Translations under genes and position numbers: made by a program
Source of the DNA: Nitrospirota bacterium
GTDB lineage: Bacteria > Nitrospirota > Thermodesulfovibrionia > Thermodesulfovibrionales > Magnetobacteriaceae
NCBI GenBank assembly: GCA_015232165.1
Contig: JADGAE010000062.1
Coordinates: 1-8,847, forward strand
Length of the DNA: 8,847 nt
Direction: 5' to 3'
Notes under the pieces: generated by a model
The model's input: only the letters and a program-made list of their open reading frames with translations
The model's database searches: none
What the model was told of the DNA's origin: nothing
Shown: one piece after another, positions 1-6,261 of the stretch
Layout of the letters: every line of letters begins with the position of its first letter
Position numbering within the stretch: position 1 is the stretch's first letter

Positions 1-146
1 TTATTTCACACTCAATTATCATGCCTGAAAAAACCTGTGTCATTTCAGTATACTAATCCAGTATGTGGGCAACAAAAACTCTCTAAAATTTTTACCCCCA
101 TAGCTCGACATTGCCGCCCCCCTTCTTTTTCCAAGGTATGTGTGTG

Positions 147-152
147 TATAAT
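147..152 (+). promoter_or_regulatory. Candidate -10 element upstream of kdsC
   Basis: A perfect TATAAT lies 8 bases before the kdsC ATG, preceded by alternating TG. The -35 region at the right distance (about 123-129) is pyrimidine-rich and a poor match. If used, transcription would begin almost at the ATG, giving a leaderless or nearly leaderless message, which fits the lack of a good Shine-Dalgarno there. The promoter could instead lie further upstream or outside the window. The rest of 1-160 shows no coding region. Confidence 0.3.
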
Positions 153-160
153 AGAGTGCG

Positions 161-697
161 ATGGAAATATCTCATGATATTATTGCCAGGGCTGAAAAGG
201 TCAGGGCCATGGTCCTGGACGTGGACGGCGTGCTCACGGATGGCAGCATTGTTATCGATGCCCACGCGGAGGCTCTAAAGACCTTTAACGTCAGAGACGG
301 TCAGGGCATAAAGATGCTCCAGAGGGCCGGCATCGTCGTGTGCATAATATCGGGTAGGTCATCCGTGGCTGTTGAAAGACGCGCCGCGGAGCTTGGGATA
401 ACCGAGTGCTTCCTGGGATGTGACCAAAAGGGCAAGGTCTACGAACACTTCAAGTCCAAATACCGGCTCAGTGATGAGGAGATCGCCTGCATGGGCGATG
501 ATCTGCCCGACATCGTGATACTCAGGAGGGTTGGACTGGGCATCACCGTATCCGACGGCGATGAATATACTGCCGGAGTCTGTCACTACGTCACGATAAG
601 GCCGGGCGGTAAGGGCGCGGTCAGAGAGGTCTGTGATATGATACTTAAGGCAAAGGGCCTGTATAACGGGATAGTTGATGGGTACGCCAAGGTTTAA
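161..697 (+). CDS. kdsC: 3-deoxy-D-manno-octulosonate 8-phosphate phosphatase (KdsC)
   Basis: This cytoplasmic HAD-superfamily phosphatase removes phosphate from Kdo-8-phosphate to give Kdo, the inner-core sugar of lipopolysaccharide. The 178-residue protein is the usual size for the compact, cap-less KdsC type. HAD motif I is D20-V-D22-G-V-L-T, followed by S64 in IISGR (motif II), K90 in QKGK (motif III) and GDDLPD at 112-117 (motif IV, metal-binding aspartates). FNVRDGQGI at 42-50 and GGKGAVREVCD at 149-159 are typical of KdsC. The ATG at 161 is the first usable start in frame. Only a weak AGAG precedes it, so it may be translated from a very short leader. It is the first gene of the run, and pgsA starts inside its last codons. 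The C-terminal stretch after residue 165 is less conserved. The family call is firm. Confidence 0.93.
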   Translation: MEISHDIIARAEKVRAMVLDVDGVLTDGSIVIDAHAEALKTFNVRDGQGIKMLQRAGIVVCIISGRSSVAVERRAAELGITECFLGCDQKGKVYEHFKSKYRLSDEEIACMGDDLPDIVILRRVGLGITVSDGDEYTAGVCHYVTIRPGGKGAVREVCDMILKAKGLYNGIVDGYAKV

Positions 698-1211
698 CAT
701 CCCCACGCTCCTGACACTGAGCAGGATCGTGCTCATTCCGGTATTTATACTTGTCACACCCGGCAATCCGCTGTTGGGAGCGGTGGTGTTTGGCATTGCC
801 TCGATAACTGATTTCCTGGATGGTTACCTTGCCCGTCACCTGGGACAGATCACGGAGTTTGGCATAATCCTGGACCCCGTGGCCGATAAGTTCCTGGTGA
901 TATCGGCATTGTTCCTGCTGGTCAGCATGGGGAGCCTCTCCGTGTGGCTTGCCATCATTATCACGGTCAGAGAGTTTCTGGTTACCACGCTAAGAGTCGT
1001 TGCCCTGTCAAAGAATATCGTCATAAAGGCCGAACTCGGAGGCAAACTAAAAACAGCCGCCCAGATTACCGGCATACTGTGCTTGATCCTCGAGGACACC
1101 CTGTTTGGGATCAACCTCTATGGAGTTGGTCTGGTGGCGATATGGATATCAGTGCTACTGGCCATGATATCAGGTGTACAGTATACCGTTATCTTTTGGA
1201 GAAAGATATGA
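678..1211 (+). CDS. pgsA: CDP-diacylglycerol--glycerol-3-phosphate 3-phosphatidyltransferase (PgsA)
   Basis: This inner-membrane enzyme joins CDP-diacylglycerol and glycerol 3-phosphate to make phosphatidylglycerophosphate, the committed step to phosphatidylglycerol and cardiolipin. The 177-residue protein carries the complete CDP-alcohol phosphotransferase signature: D45, D48-G49, A52-R53, G62, D66 and D70 with exact family spacing. These aspartates bind the metal and the CDP group. The N-terminal FNIPTLLTLSRIVLIPVFI (residues 6-24) is typical of PgsA rather than phosphatidylserine synthase. Further hydrophobic segments lie near 32-44, 72-98, 126-140 and 147-173, matching a polytopic protein. 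I chose the ATG at 678 over the TTG one codon upstream. The start overlaps kdsC by 20 bases and the stop forms an ATGA overlap with plsY, so translation is probably coupled to both neighbours. Confidence 0.93.
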   Translation: MGTPRFNIPTLLTLSRIVLIPVFILVTPGNPLLGAVVFGIASITDFLDGYLARHLGQITEFGIILDPVADKFLVISALFLLVSMGSLSVWLAIIITVREFLVTTLRVVALSKNIVIKAELGGKLKTAAQITGILCLILEDTLFGINLYGVGLVAIWISVLLAMISGVQYTVIFWRKI

Positions 1212-1810
1212 TGCTCACGGCAACGGATATAGTCTTGTGTGTCGGGGCATTTTTAGCGGGTTCGATCCCGTCTGGTCTGTTGATAGCCCGGACAAAAGGC
1301 ATCGACCTCAGGGCGGTTGGCAGCCGCAACATCGGCGCCACAAATGTCCTGCGCAGCGCCGGCAAGCTACCCGCACTCTTTACCCTCCTGGCAGACATCC
1401 TTAAGGGGGCCATATTTGTGACACTTGGGAGGCACTTAGGGGCCGGAGTGGTTGCGGAGGGGATTATAGGGCTTTGTGCGATCCTGGGACACATCTTTTC
1501 GGTCTTCCTGGCCTTTAAGGGTGGCAAGGGGGTTGCCACTGCCCTGGGGGTGTTTGCCATCTACAGTCCGCTGGCGTGTGGCTTAACCGTTATGACGTGG
1601 CTGGTGTCGGCTTTTGTCACTAGATACTCCTCACTTGCTGCATTAATAGCCTTTGGACTCCTGCCGGTATACATATACATCCTTGAACACTCAATGGTCA
1701 AGGTAATAATCGGCACTGTCATCACCGTTGTTATCTTCTCCAAACACGGGGACAATATCAACAGACTCATGGCGGGGACGGAGAAGAAGATAGGTCAAAG
1801 GTCCAAATGA
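1208..1810 (+). CDS. plsY: Acyl-phosphate--glycerol-3-phosphate acyltransferase (PlsY)
   Basis: PlsY is an integral membrane enzyme that moves an acyl chain from acyl-phosphate to glycerol 3-phosphate, giving lysophosphatidic acid, the first phospholipid precursor. The 200-residue protein is of normal length. Visible family motifs are GSIPSG (18-23), GSRNIGATN (38-46), DILKG (63-67), [18 protein letters not shown] (94-111) and a C-terminal [10 protein letters not shown] (183-192). Hydrophobic spans are spread through the protein as expected for a multi-pass enzyme. The frame stays open back to about 944, but that part lies over pgsA and is not PlsY-like. The ATG at 1208 forms an ATGA overlap with the pgsA stop and follows GGAG at 1198-1201. 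The ATG at 1211 is an equally possible start one codon later. PgsA and PlsY are consecutive users of glycerol 3-phosphate in the same membrane. Confidence 0.94.
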   Translation: MMLTATDIVLCVGAFLAGSIPSGLLIARTKGIDLRAVGSRNIGATNVLRSAGKLPALFTLLADILKGAIFVTLGRHLGAGVVAEGIIGLCAILGHIFSVFLAFKGGKGVATALGVFAIYSPLACGLTVMTWLVSAFVTRYSSLAALIAFGLLPVYIYILEHSMVKVIIGTVITVVIFSKHGDNINRLMAGTEKKIGQRSK

Positions 1811-2475
1811 GCAACTGCGTGGTGCTCCTAAGCGGCGGGATAGACTCCTCAACCACGCTTGCCATAGCCCATGCCGAGGGGTTTGACCTAAACGCCCTGA
1901 CAATAGACTACGGACAGCGTCACAAGGTCGAAATCGAGTGTGCCGTGGCAATTGCCCGCAGGTACGGCGTAAAAAGACACCTGGTTCTCTCACTTGACAT
2001 GGCAGGGATAGGCGGATCGGCGCTCACGATACAAGACATCGACGTCCCAAAGGACAGGTTTAAGGTCAGCGGCAACTTGGCAAACGACATCCCCGTCACC
2101 TATGTACCGGCCAGAAACACCGTCTTTCTGTCCCTTGCGCTGGCCTGGGCGGAGACATTGGAGGCGGATACCATCTTTATAGGGGTCAACGCGGTTGACT
2201 ACAGCGGTTATCCCGATTGTCGCCCGGAGTTCATCCGCGCCTTTGAGGAAATGGCCAACCTGGCAACCAAGGCGGCAGTGCAGGGAGGGGTCAGGTTCAA
2301 GGTCCGCACGCCGCTTATTTCGATGTCTAAGGTCGAAATAATACGAAGGGGGCTGGCTCTCGGGCTGGATTACTCCATGACCTGGAGCTGCTACGACCCA
2401 ACCCCCGCCGGTGAACCGTGTCTGCGGTGCGATAGCTGCATCATAAGAGAACGCGCGCTAAGAGGATGTGACTAA
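1807..2475 (+). CDS. queC: 7-cyano-7-deazaguanine (preQ0) synthase QueC
   Basis: QueC converts 7-carboxy-7-deazaguanine to preQ0 using ammonia and ATP, an intermediate step towards queuosine in tRNA wobble positions (also used for some deazapurine DNA modifications). The 222-residue cytoplasmic protein has the PP-loop SGGIDSS at 9-15 that binds ATP, the [12 protein letters not shown] segment at 31-42, and [19 protein letters not shown] at 124-142, which is characteristic of QueC. The C-terminal zinc site is complete: C195, C205, C208 and C211 in the [12 protein letters not shown] / CDSC context. Start choice is clear: AAAGG at 1797-1801 lies 5 bases before the ATG, which forms an ATGA overlap with the plsY stop. 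No other queuosine gene (queD, queE, queF, tgt) is in the window, so its membership in an envelope-lipid operon looks like co-transcription rather than a shared pathway. Confidence 0.95.
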   Translation: MSNCVVLLSGGIDSSTTLAIAHAEGFDLNALTIDYGQRHKVEIECAVAIARRYGVKRHLVLSLDMAGIGGSALTIQDIDVPKDRFKVSGNLANDIPVTYVPARNTVFLSLALAWAETLEADTIFIGVNAVDYSGYPDCRPEFIRAFEEMANLATKAAVQGGVRFKVRTPLISMSKVEIIRRGLALGLDYSMTWSCYDPTPAGEPCLRCDSCIIRERALRGCD

Positions 2476-2495
2476 AAGTCAATGCGGATATAATT

Positions 2496-4469
2496 ATGGG
2501 CATATCATCATACCTTAAGGGACATAATCAAATAGAGGTAGAGTATGTCCTTAAGGCAGTTACATATGTGGTTGCCGGCTTTGCGTATCTGTCTGTATGC
2601 AGATATATAGGGCTGGTGTACAGCGGACTTTTCATGGTCATGATTATCCTGTCGGTGTACCTGGAATACGGCAAGAAATACTTTGTCCCCCGATGGCTGA
2701 TCAACTTCTTGTCGGTATCGGTGATATTGCTCTCCTTCTACCGCGTGTATACGGAGGACCTCCTTGAACCCACTGTTGAGACCCTTGCCATTCTCCTGGC
2801 GATTAAGTTCCTGGAGGAAAAGAAGTTCAGGGATTACATGCAGATATATATGCTAAGTGTGTTTCTGCTTACCGGTTCCGCGCTGTTGTCCATTGACTTT
2901 ATCTTTATGGTGTTTTTTGTACTGATCTTTTTCCTTGTTTCGATATCCATAGTGCTCCTGACCTATCACACGGAGTCTCCATTGTTGCGGTTAGACAAGG
3001 GCTCACTTTACAAGATCGTGACGCGTTCCCTGTTGATCCCGCTTATGTCTATTCCGCTTACGGCGTTGATCTTTTTGGTACTGCCAAGGACGAATTTCCA
3101 CTTTCTTGGTTTTTTGGGCAAGGCCTCCGTGGGCAGGGCCGGATTTGCAGACAACGTCCTCCTGGGTGATGTATCAAATATACAGTTGGACTCAAGCATT
3201 ATATTCAGGGCACAGACGGAACCCCTCGGCAGCGAGCACCTCTACTGGCGAGGCATCGTGTTTGACCACTTTGACGGAACCTCCTGGAATGCTACGGAGC
3301 AGGAACCGGTCTGGGCTCTAAACAACATGCCCATCAGGGGCAGGATGGTCAGACAGACTATCTACCTGGAACCCTACGGCAACAGGTACATGTTCACACT
3401 CGATAAACCTATCATTGTCTACCACCTCAACAGGACCCTCTACGAAAACTTTGTCGTAATGGCACGCGATGACATCAAGTCAAAGCTGAGATACGATGTC
3501 GTATCCGTCCTGCCGGTACGCGATTATGCCATCAAAGACGACGAAGTCAAGTTCCTGCAACTACCCAAAGACCTCTCGCCCGATATAATCGCACTGGCAA
3601 AGACACTCACCGCCGGAATGGGCAAAAAACAGGCCGCGGAGGCCCTTGTGGGATACCTTCGCGACGGCCAGTACAAGTACTCTACAGAGAAGCTGCCCCA
3701 GAGCTCCACCCCGCTGGTAGACTTTCTCTTTAAGCAAAAGTATGGCAACTGTGAGTACTTTGCCTCCGCCCTTGCCGTGATGCTTCGAGCCTCCGGCATA
3801 TCTGCCAACGTCGTAGGCGGGTACAAGGGCGGCATCTATAATGCCGTTGGAGGGTACTACATAGTGCTCCAGAAAAACGCCCACGTGTGGGTTGAGGCAT
3901 ACATCAAGGACACCGGTTGGGTCAGGCTTGACGCAACACCTTCGGCATCCCTGGAGTCGACCGCTAATGACAAAAAGATGTTTATGAAGCTCAGGCTCGT
4001 CTTTGACTCCATCAACTACCTGTGGAACTCCCTGGTTATTAACTACAACCTTGATAAGCAGTTATCCCTGTTTCAGAATATATATCAACACACGCGACTA
4101 AAAAACCTCAAACTTTCGTTTCACAGATTCAAGCCGGTGGTCGTTGTTATTGTAGTTGCCATTGTGGGGGTTGTTTTGTTCAAACTGTATCGGCTGGTGT
4201 TAAGTCGCAGGTCTGTGGAGTTGAGGTTGATCGCGCGTTTTACCGGTATACTCAAGGGGTATGGCTACGAGCGGTTGTCATCCCAGGGGCTTGAGGAGTT
4301 CGTCCGGACCATACATGAGGAGGAGCTAAAGAGTGCGGCGGCAGCCTTCGTCCTGGACTTTGAGCGCCTCTACTACAAAGACAAGCCCTTCACGGTAGGC
4401 AACATCAAACACCTTAAGGCACAACTGTCAATGATAAGAAAGGCAACAGTGCCCACACCCCCTCCTTGA
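2496..4469 (+). CDS. TgpA-like membrane transglutaminase / cysteine-protease-fold protein
   Basis: The 657-residue protein matches the TgpA architecture: an N-terminal multi-pass membrane region (hydrophobic spans between about 18 and 196, DUF3488-like), an extracytoplasmic part with a transglutaminase-like core, one transmembrane helix at about 546-565, and a short cytoplasmic C-terminal tail (DUF4129-like, about 570-640). The catalytic triad is visible: C419 in YGNCEYFA, H463 in NAHVWVEAY and D479 in RLDATP. TgpA has been studied in Pseudomonas, where it is important for viability, but the physiological substrate is unsettled; here I infer a periplasm-facing role in envelope protein modification or cleavage. 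It starts 20 bases after queC with only a weak GCGGAT before the ATG, so it probably depends on coupling or read-through from the operon. The last residues, TVPTPPP, come from a C-rich sequence that runs into the downstream hairpin block. Confidence 0.85.
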   Translation: MGISSYLKGHNQIEVEYVLKAVTYVVAGFAYLSVCRYIGLVYSGLFMVMIILSVYLEYGKKYFVPRWLINFLSVSVILLSFYRVYTEDLLEPTVETLAILLAIKFLEEKKFRDYMQIYMLSVFLLTGSALLSIDFIFMVFFVLIFFLVSISIVLLTYHTESPLLRLDKGSLYKIVTRSLLIPLMSIPLTALIFLVLPRTNFHFLGFLGKASVGRAGFADNVLLGDVSNIQLDSSIIFRAQTEPLGSEHLYWRGIVFDHFDGTSWNATEQEPVWALNNMPIRGRMVRQTIYLEPYGNRYMFTLDKPIIVYHLNRTLYENFVVMARDDIKSKLRYDVVSVLPVRDYAIKDDEVKFLQLPKDLSPDIIALAKTLTAGMGKKQAAEALVGYLRDGQYKYSTEKLPQSSTPLVDFLFKQKYGNCEYFASALAVMLRASGISANVVGGYKGGIYNAVGGYYIVLQKNAHVWVEAYIKDTGWVRLDATPSASLESTANDKKMFMKLRLVFDSINYLWNSLVINYNLDKQLSLFQNIYQHTRLKNLKLSFHRFKPVVVVIVVAIVGVVLFKLYRLVLSRRSVELRLIARFTGILKGYGYERLSSQGLEEFVRTIHEEELKSAAAAFVLDFERLYYKDKPFTVGNIKHLKAQLSMIRKATVPTPPP

Positions 4470-4488
4470 CCTCCCCCGAAAGGGGAGG
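4470..4488. repeat. GC-rich hairpin just after the transglutaminase stop
   Basis: CCTCCCC (4470-4476) pairs with GGGGAGG (4482-4488) around the loop CGAAA. It begins right after the TGA stop at 4467-4469. No run of T follows, so it is not a classic intrinsic terminator, though it could stabilise the 3' end or slow polymerase. The preceding CACCCCCTCC could pair instead with GGGGAGGGGTG, giving an alternative fold. Similar C-rich/G-rich palindromes occur as dispersed repeats in many bacteria. Confidence 0.6.
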
Positions 4489-4497
4489 GGTGAGGCA

Positions 4498-4534
4498 CCC
4501 CGGCCACGAAGAAGTCCCCCACTTAGCCGGGGAC
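4498..4534. repeat. Inverted repeat with two competing hairpins
   Basis: CCCCGGC (4498-4504) is complementary to GCCGGGG (4526-4532), giving a 7-bp stem with a 21-base loop. Inside it, GTCCCC (4514-4519) can pair instead with GGGGAC (4529-4534), a 6-bp stem with a 9-base loop. Both use the same G-run, so they are mutually exclusive. The block sits between genes and encodes nothing recognisable. It may be a degraded mobile-element end or a dispersed non-coding repeat; I cannot decide which. Confidence 0.45.
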
Positions 4535-4584
4535 ATGTTCCACGGTAATGACAGTAAATGGCATATTGCGCCCATATGTGCCTG

Positions 4585-4603
4585 CCCCTGGCGACAACAG
4601 GGG
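4585..4603. repeat. Short hairpin CCCCTG / CAGGGG
   Basis: CCCCTG at 4585-4590 pairs with CAGGGG at 4598-4603 around a 7-base loop. It directly abuts the next repeat. No T-run follows on the + strand. It is the third member of the hairpin cluster and has no separate function I can support. Confidence 0.45.
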
Positions 4604-4628
4604 TCATTCCTGCGTAAGCAAGAATCCA
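4602..4628. repeat. Dispersed GTCATTCC...GGAATCCA-type palindromic repeat, diverged copy
   Basis: The sequence reads GTCATTCCTGC, a GTAA loop, then GCAAGAATCCA. ATTCCTGC (4606-4613) pairs with GCAAGAAT (4618-4625) with one mismatch. This closely resembles the GTCATTCC(C/T)GC...GGAATCCA palindrome scattered through non-coding DNA of many bacterial phyla. Read on the other strand it yields a spurious peptide containing DSCLRRND, a familiar sign of this repeat in over-called genes. The AA pair instead of GG in the right arm suggests an old or degraded copy. The identification rests on recalled consensus, not on other copies in this window. Confidence 0.6.
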
Positions 4629-4689
4629 TTGTCAACTAAAAATTTATGCACCCGCCTCCTGCAAAACTTAGCTATGTTCGTTTGTGGTG

Positions 4690-4698
4690 TGCTATACT
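4690..4698 (+). promoter_or_regulatory. Extended -10 promoter candidate for the glycosidase-like gene
   Basis: TGCTATACT fits an extended -10 (TG, one base, then TATACT, one mismatch to TATAAT). The best -35 candidate, TTAGCT at 4668-4673, is weak with a 19-base spacer, which extended -10 promoters tolerate. Transcription would start near 4705, leaving a leader of about 67 bases before the ATG at 4772. Because the hairpin block separates this gene from the upstream operon, it probably has its own promoter. Confidence 0.4.
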
Positions 4699-4771
4699 TG
4701 TTTAAGAGTGTAGATTAGGTCAATGGCGCTCAGTTTTTCTTTGTAATTTTATAACAGAAAGAATCAGCAAG

Positions 4772-6238
4772 ATGAGGGTTAAGAATATCGGCACGGTCCC
4801 GCAACATTTCATCAGGGGCAGGAAGAACGTCTTTTTGGACTGGCAGTTTATAGAGCCGGGGTATGGGATACCATTTTGGAAGTTCTATCAGGATAAGCAT
4901 GGTCTGTTGCCGTGGTTAAGCCCTTTTGGCATCGAACTAAAGATTATGCGACCGGAGATTGCCACTGAGCCGTTTGTATACAACGACCCGCTTGGATTTA
5001 TCGGGGCCTACAGCACCCTGCTCTATGAAGACGGCCTGTATCGTCTGTGGTACGCAACGTATGACTTCAACGAAAAGGGACAGGAATTCGACAAGCTCTG
5101 CTACATGCAGTCGGAGGATTTTAAACACTGGCACCGTCCCAATTTTGGACTCATCCCGTACAAGGGCAAGAGCAACAACAACATCGTCTACGGTCTTGGT
5201 TCAAAGGAGACTGGCGGCAGACTGGGAGCCCACGGTGCAACGGTCTTTATCGACCCCTATGCGCCCCCGCAGGAGAGATACAAGCTCGCACACCTGGGGC
5301 CGTCTGAGGAAGGTTTCACGCTCCAGAACTGGCTCTATGGTGCAACCTCACCCGACGGCATCCACTGGAGCACCCTGCCCGAGCCAATCCTCAAGTACAC
5401 AAGTGATACACAGTCCGTAGGTCTCTTTGATGAGGACAGTGGCAAGTATGTCCTGTACCTGCGCGGGTGGCACCCCAAGAACCGATACGGTTCAGGTGGC
5501 CGCCGCATGATAACCCGCACGGAATCCGGGGCTTTCGGAAAATTCCCCGCACCAAGACCGCTGATCCTGCCGCAGACATCCTGGGGACCATACACGGACA
5601 TCTACACAAACAGCTACCACAGATGGCCCGGTGCCGACAACGCACACATAATGCTCCCGGCACTCTACCACAGAGACACGGACACCGTCGATGTCCACCT
5701 CGCCCTAAGCCGCGATGCCAACCACTGGTTCTTCCCCCAGAGCACACCAATCATCTCCAACGACGACAGACCGGATAAGGTCACCGTATACACGGGCAAC
5801 GGCATCGTCCCCTATGGCAAGGACCTGTGGGCCTTTCCAGTGTTCTTTTCGCGCAGGGCACACAACGAGTACACCGATGAGCGTCCCGCACTCTATATGG
5901 CAACCATCAGGCAGGATGGCTTTGTTGCCGTTGAGTCCAACCTCAAGGGCGAATTCTATACCTATCCGTGCATATTCAGTGGCAGCAGACTTAGTCTCAA
6001 TGCCGTCTCATACACGGGGGGCGAAATAAAGGTGGAACTCCTGCAAGTCAAGCCGGCACTGGAACTAACTCCTATCGAAGGCTTCACGCTCGATGTCTGC
6101 GACGCCGTCTCAGGCTCCACCCTCTGGCAAAACGTAACCTGGAGAGGAAACGCCGATATTTCATCACTGGCAGGTAAGATACTTCGGATTAGATTCGTGC
6201 TCATCAGGGCAAGACTACATGCCTTCAGATTCGATTAG
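4772..6238 (+). CDS. Five-bladed beta-propeller protein related to GH32/GH43 glycosidases
   Basis: The 488-residue protein looks like the glycosyl-hydrolase-type propeller proteins common in Planctomycetota and related groups, for which no substrate is generally assigned. Blade signatures repeat as S-x-D-x-x-H-W at 114-120 (SEDFKHW), 193-199 (SPDGIHW) and 313-319 (SRDANHW), each after hydrophobic strands such as GLYRLWYATYD (88-98) and KYVLYLRGW (225-233). Residues from about 384 to 488 form a separate beta-sandwich-like C-terminal module, with GGEIKVELL (416-424), the PIEGFTLDVCDAVSG region (434-448) and ADISSLAGKILRIRF (461-475), a pattern typical of this family. Acidic candidates for catalysis include D23, E66, D72 and D276, but I cannot assign them. 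There is no signal peptide, so it probably acts in the cytoplasm on an oligosaccharide or sugar conjugate, or may not be catalytic. Only a weak AGAAAG lies upstream. It stands apart from both neighbours and may have been acquired by transfer. Confidence 0.72.
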   Translation: MRVKNIGTVPQHFIRGRKNVFLDWQFIEPGYGIPFWKFYQDKHGLLPWLSPFGIELKIMRPEIATEPFVYNDPLGFIGAYSTLLYEDGLYRLWYATYDFNEKGQEFDKLCYMQSEDFKHWHRPNFGLIPYKGKSNNNIVYGLGSKETGGRLGAHGATVFIDPYAPPQERYKLAHLGPSEEGFTLQNWLYGATSPDGIHWSTLPEPILKYTSDTQSVGLFDEDSGKYVLYLRGWHPKNRYGSGGRRMITRTESGAFGKFPAPRPLILPQTSWGPYTDIYTNSYHRWPGADNAHIMLPALYHRDTDTVDVHLALSRDANHWFFPQSTPIISNDDRPDKVTVYTGNGIVPYGKDLWAFPVFFSRRAHNEYTDERPALYMATIRQDGFVAVESNLKGEFYTYPCIFSGSRLSLNAVSYTGGEIKVELLQVKPALELTPIEGFTLDVCDAVSGSTLWQNVTWRGNADISSLAGKILRIRFVLIRARLHAFRFD

Positions 6239-6261
6239 TAATAAGGTACTTAATATATTTG

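Larger units (their letters stand above)
4470..4771. other. Non-coding spacer between the lipid operon and the glycosidase-like gene
   Basis: This 302-base gap holds the hairpin cluster in its left half (about 4470-4628) and AT-richer sequence with a promoter candidate in its right half (4636-4771). I find no credible coding region on either strand; the open frame on the minus strand over 4414-4635 is the translated shadow of the repeats. The left half is strongly G/C-strand-biased, with C-runs followed by G-runs. Confidence 0.6.

Noticed and set aside
25..48. CTGAAA / TTTCAG inverted repeat as a terminator for a gene left of the window
   Set aside because: The stem is only 6 AT-rich pairs with a 12-base loop and no T-run follows.
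359..796. Minus-strand open frame over kdsC and pgsA
   Set aside because: Shadow of two well-supported genes; no recognisable motif.
944..1207. Upstream extension of the plsY frame across pgsA
   Set aside because: The frame is open but the peptide is not PlsY-like and lies fully over pgsA; family N-termini begin near 1208.
4414..4635. Minus-strand open frame of 73 codons with DSCLRRND
   Set aside because: It reads through the dispersed palindromic repeats and the end of the transglutaminase gene; this peptide is a known artefact of such repeats.
6239..6261. Bidirectional terminator between the convergent genes
   Set aside because: The 23-base gap has no stem-loop that I can see; termination must occur within the genes or by another means.
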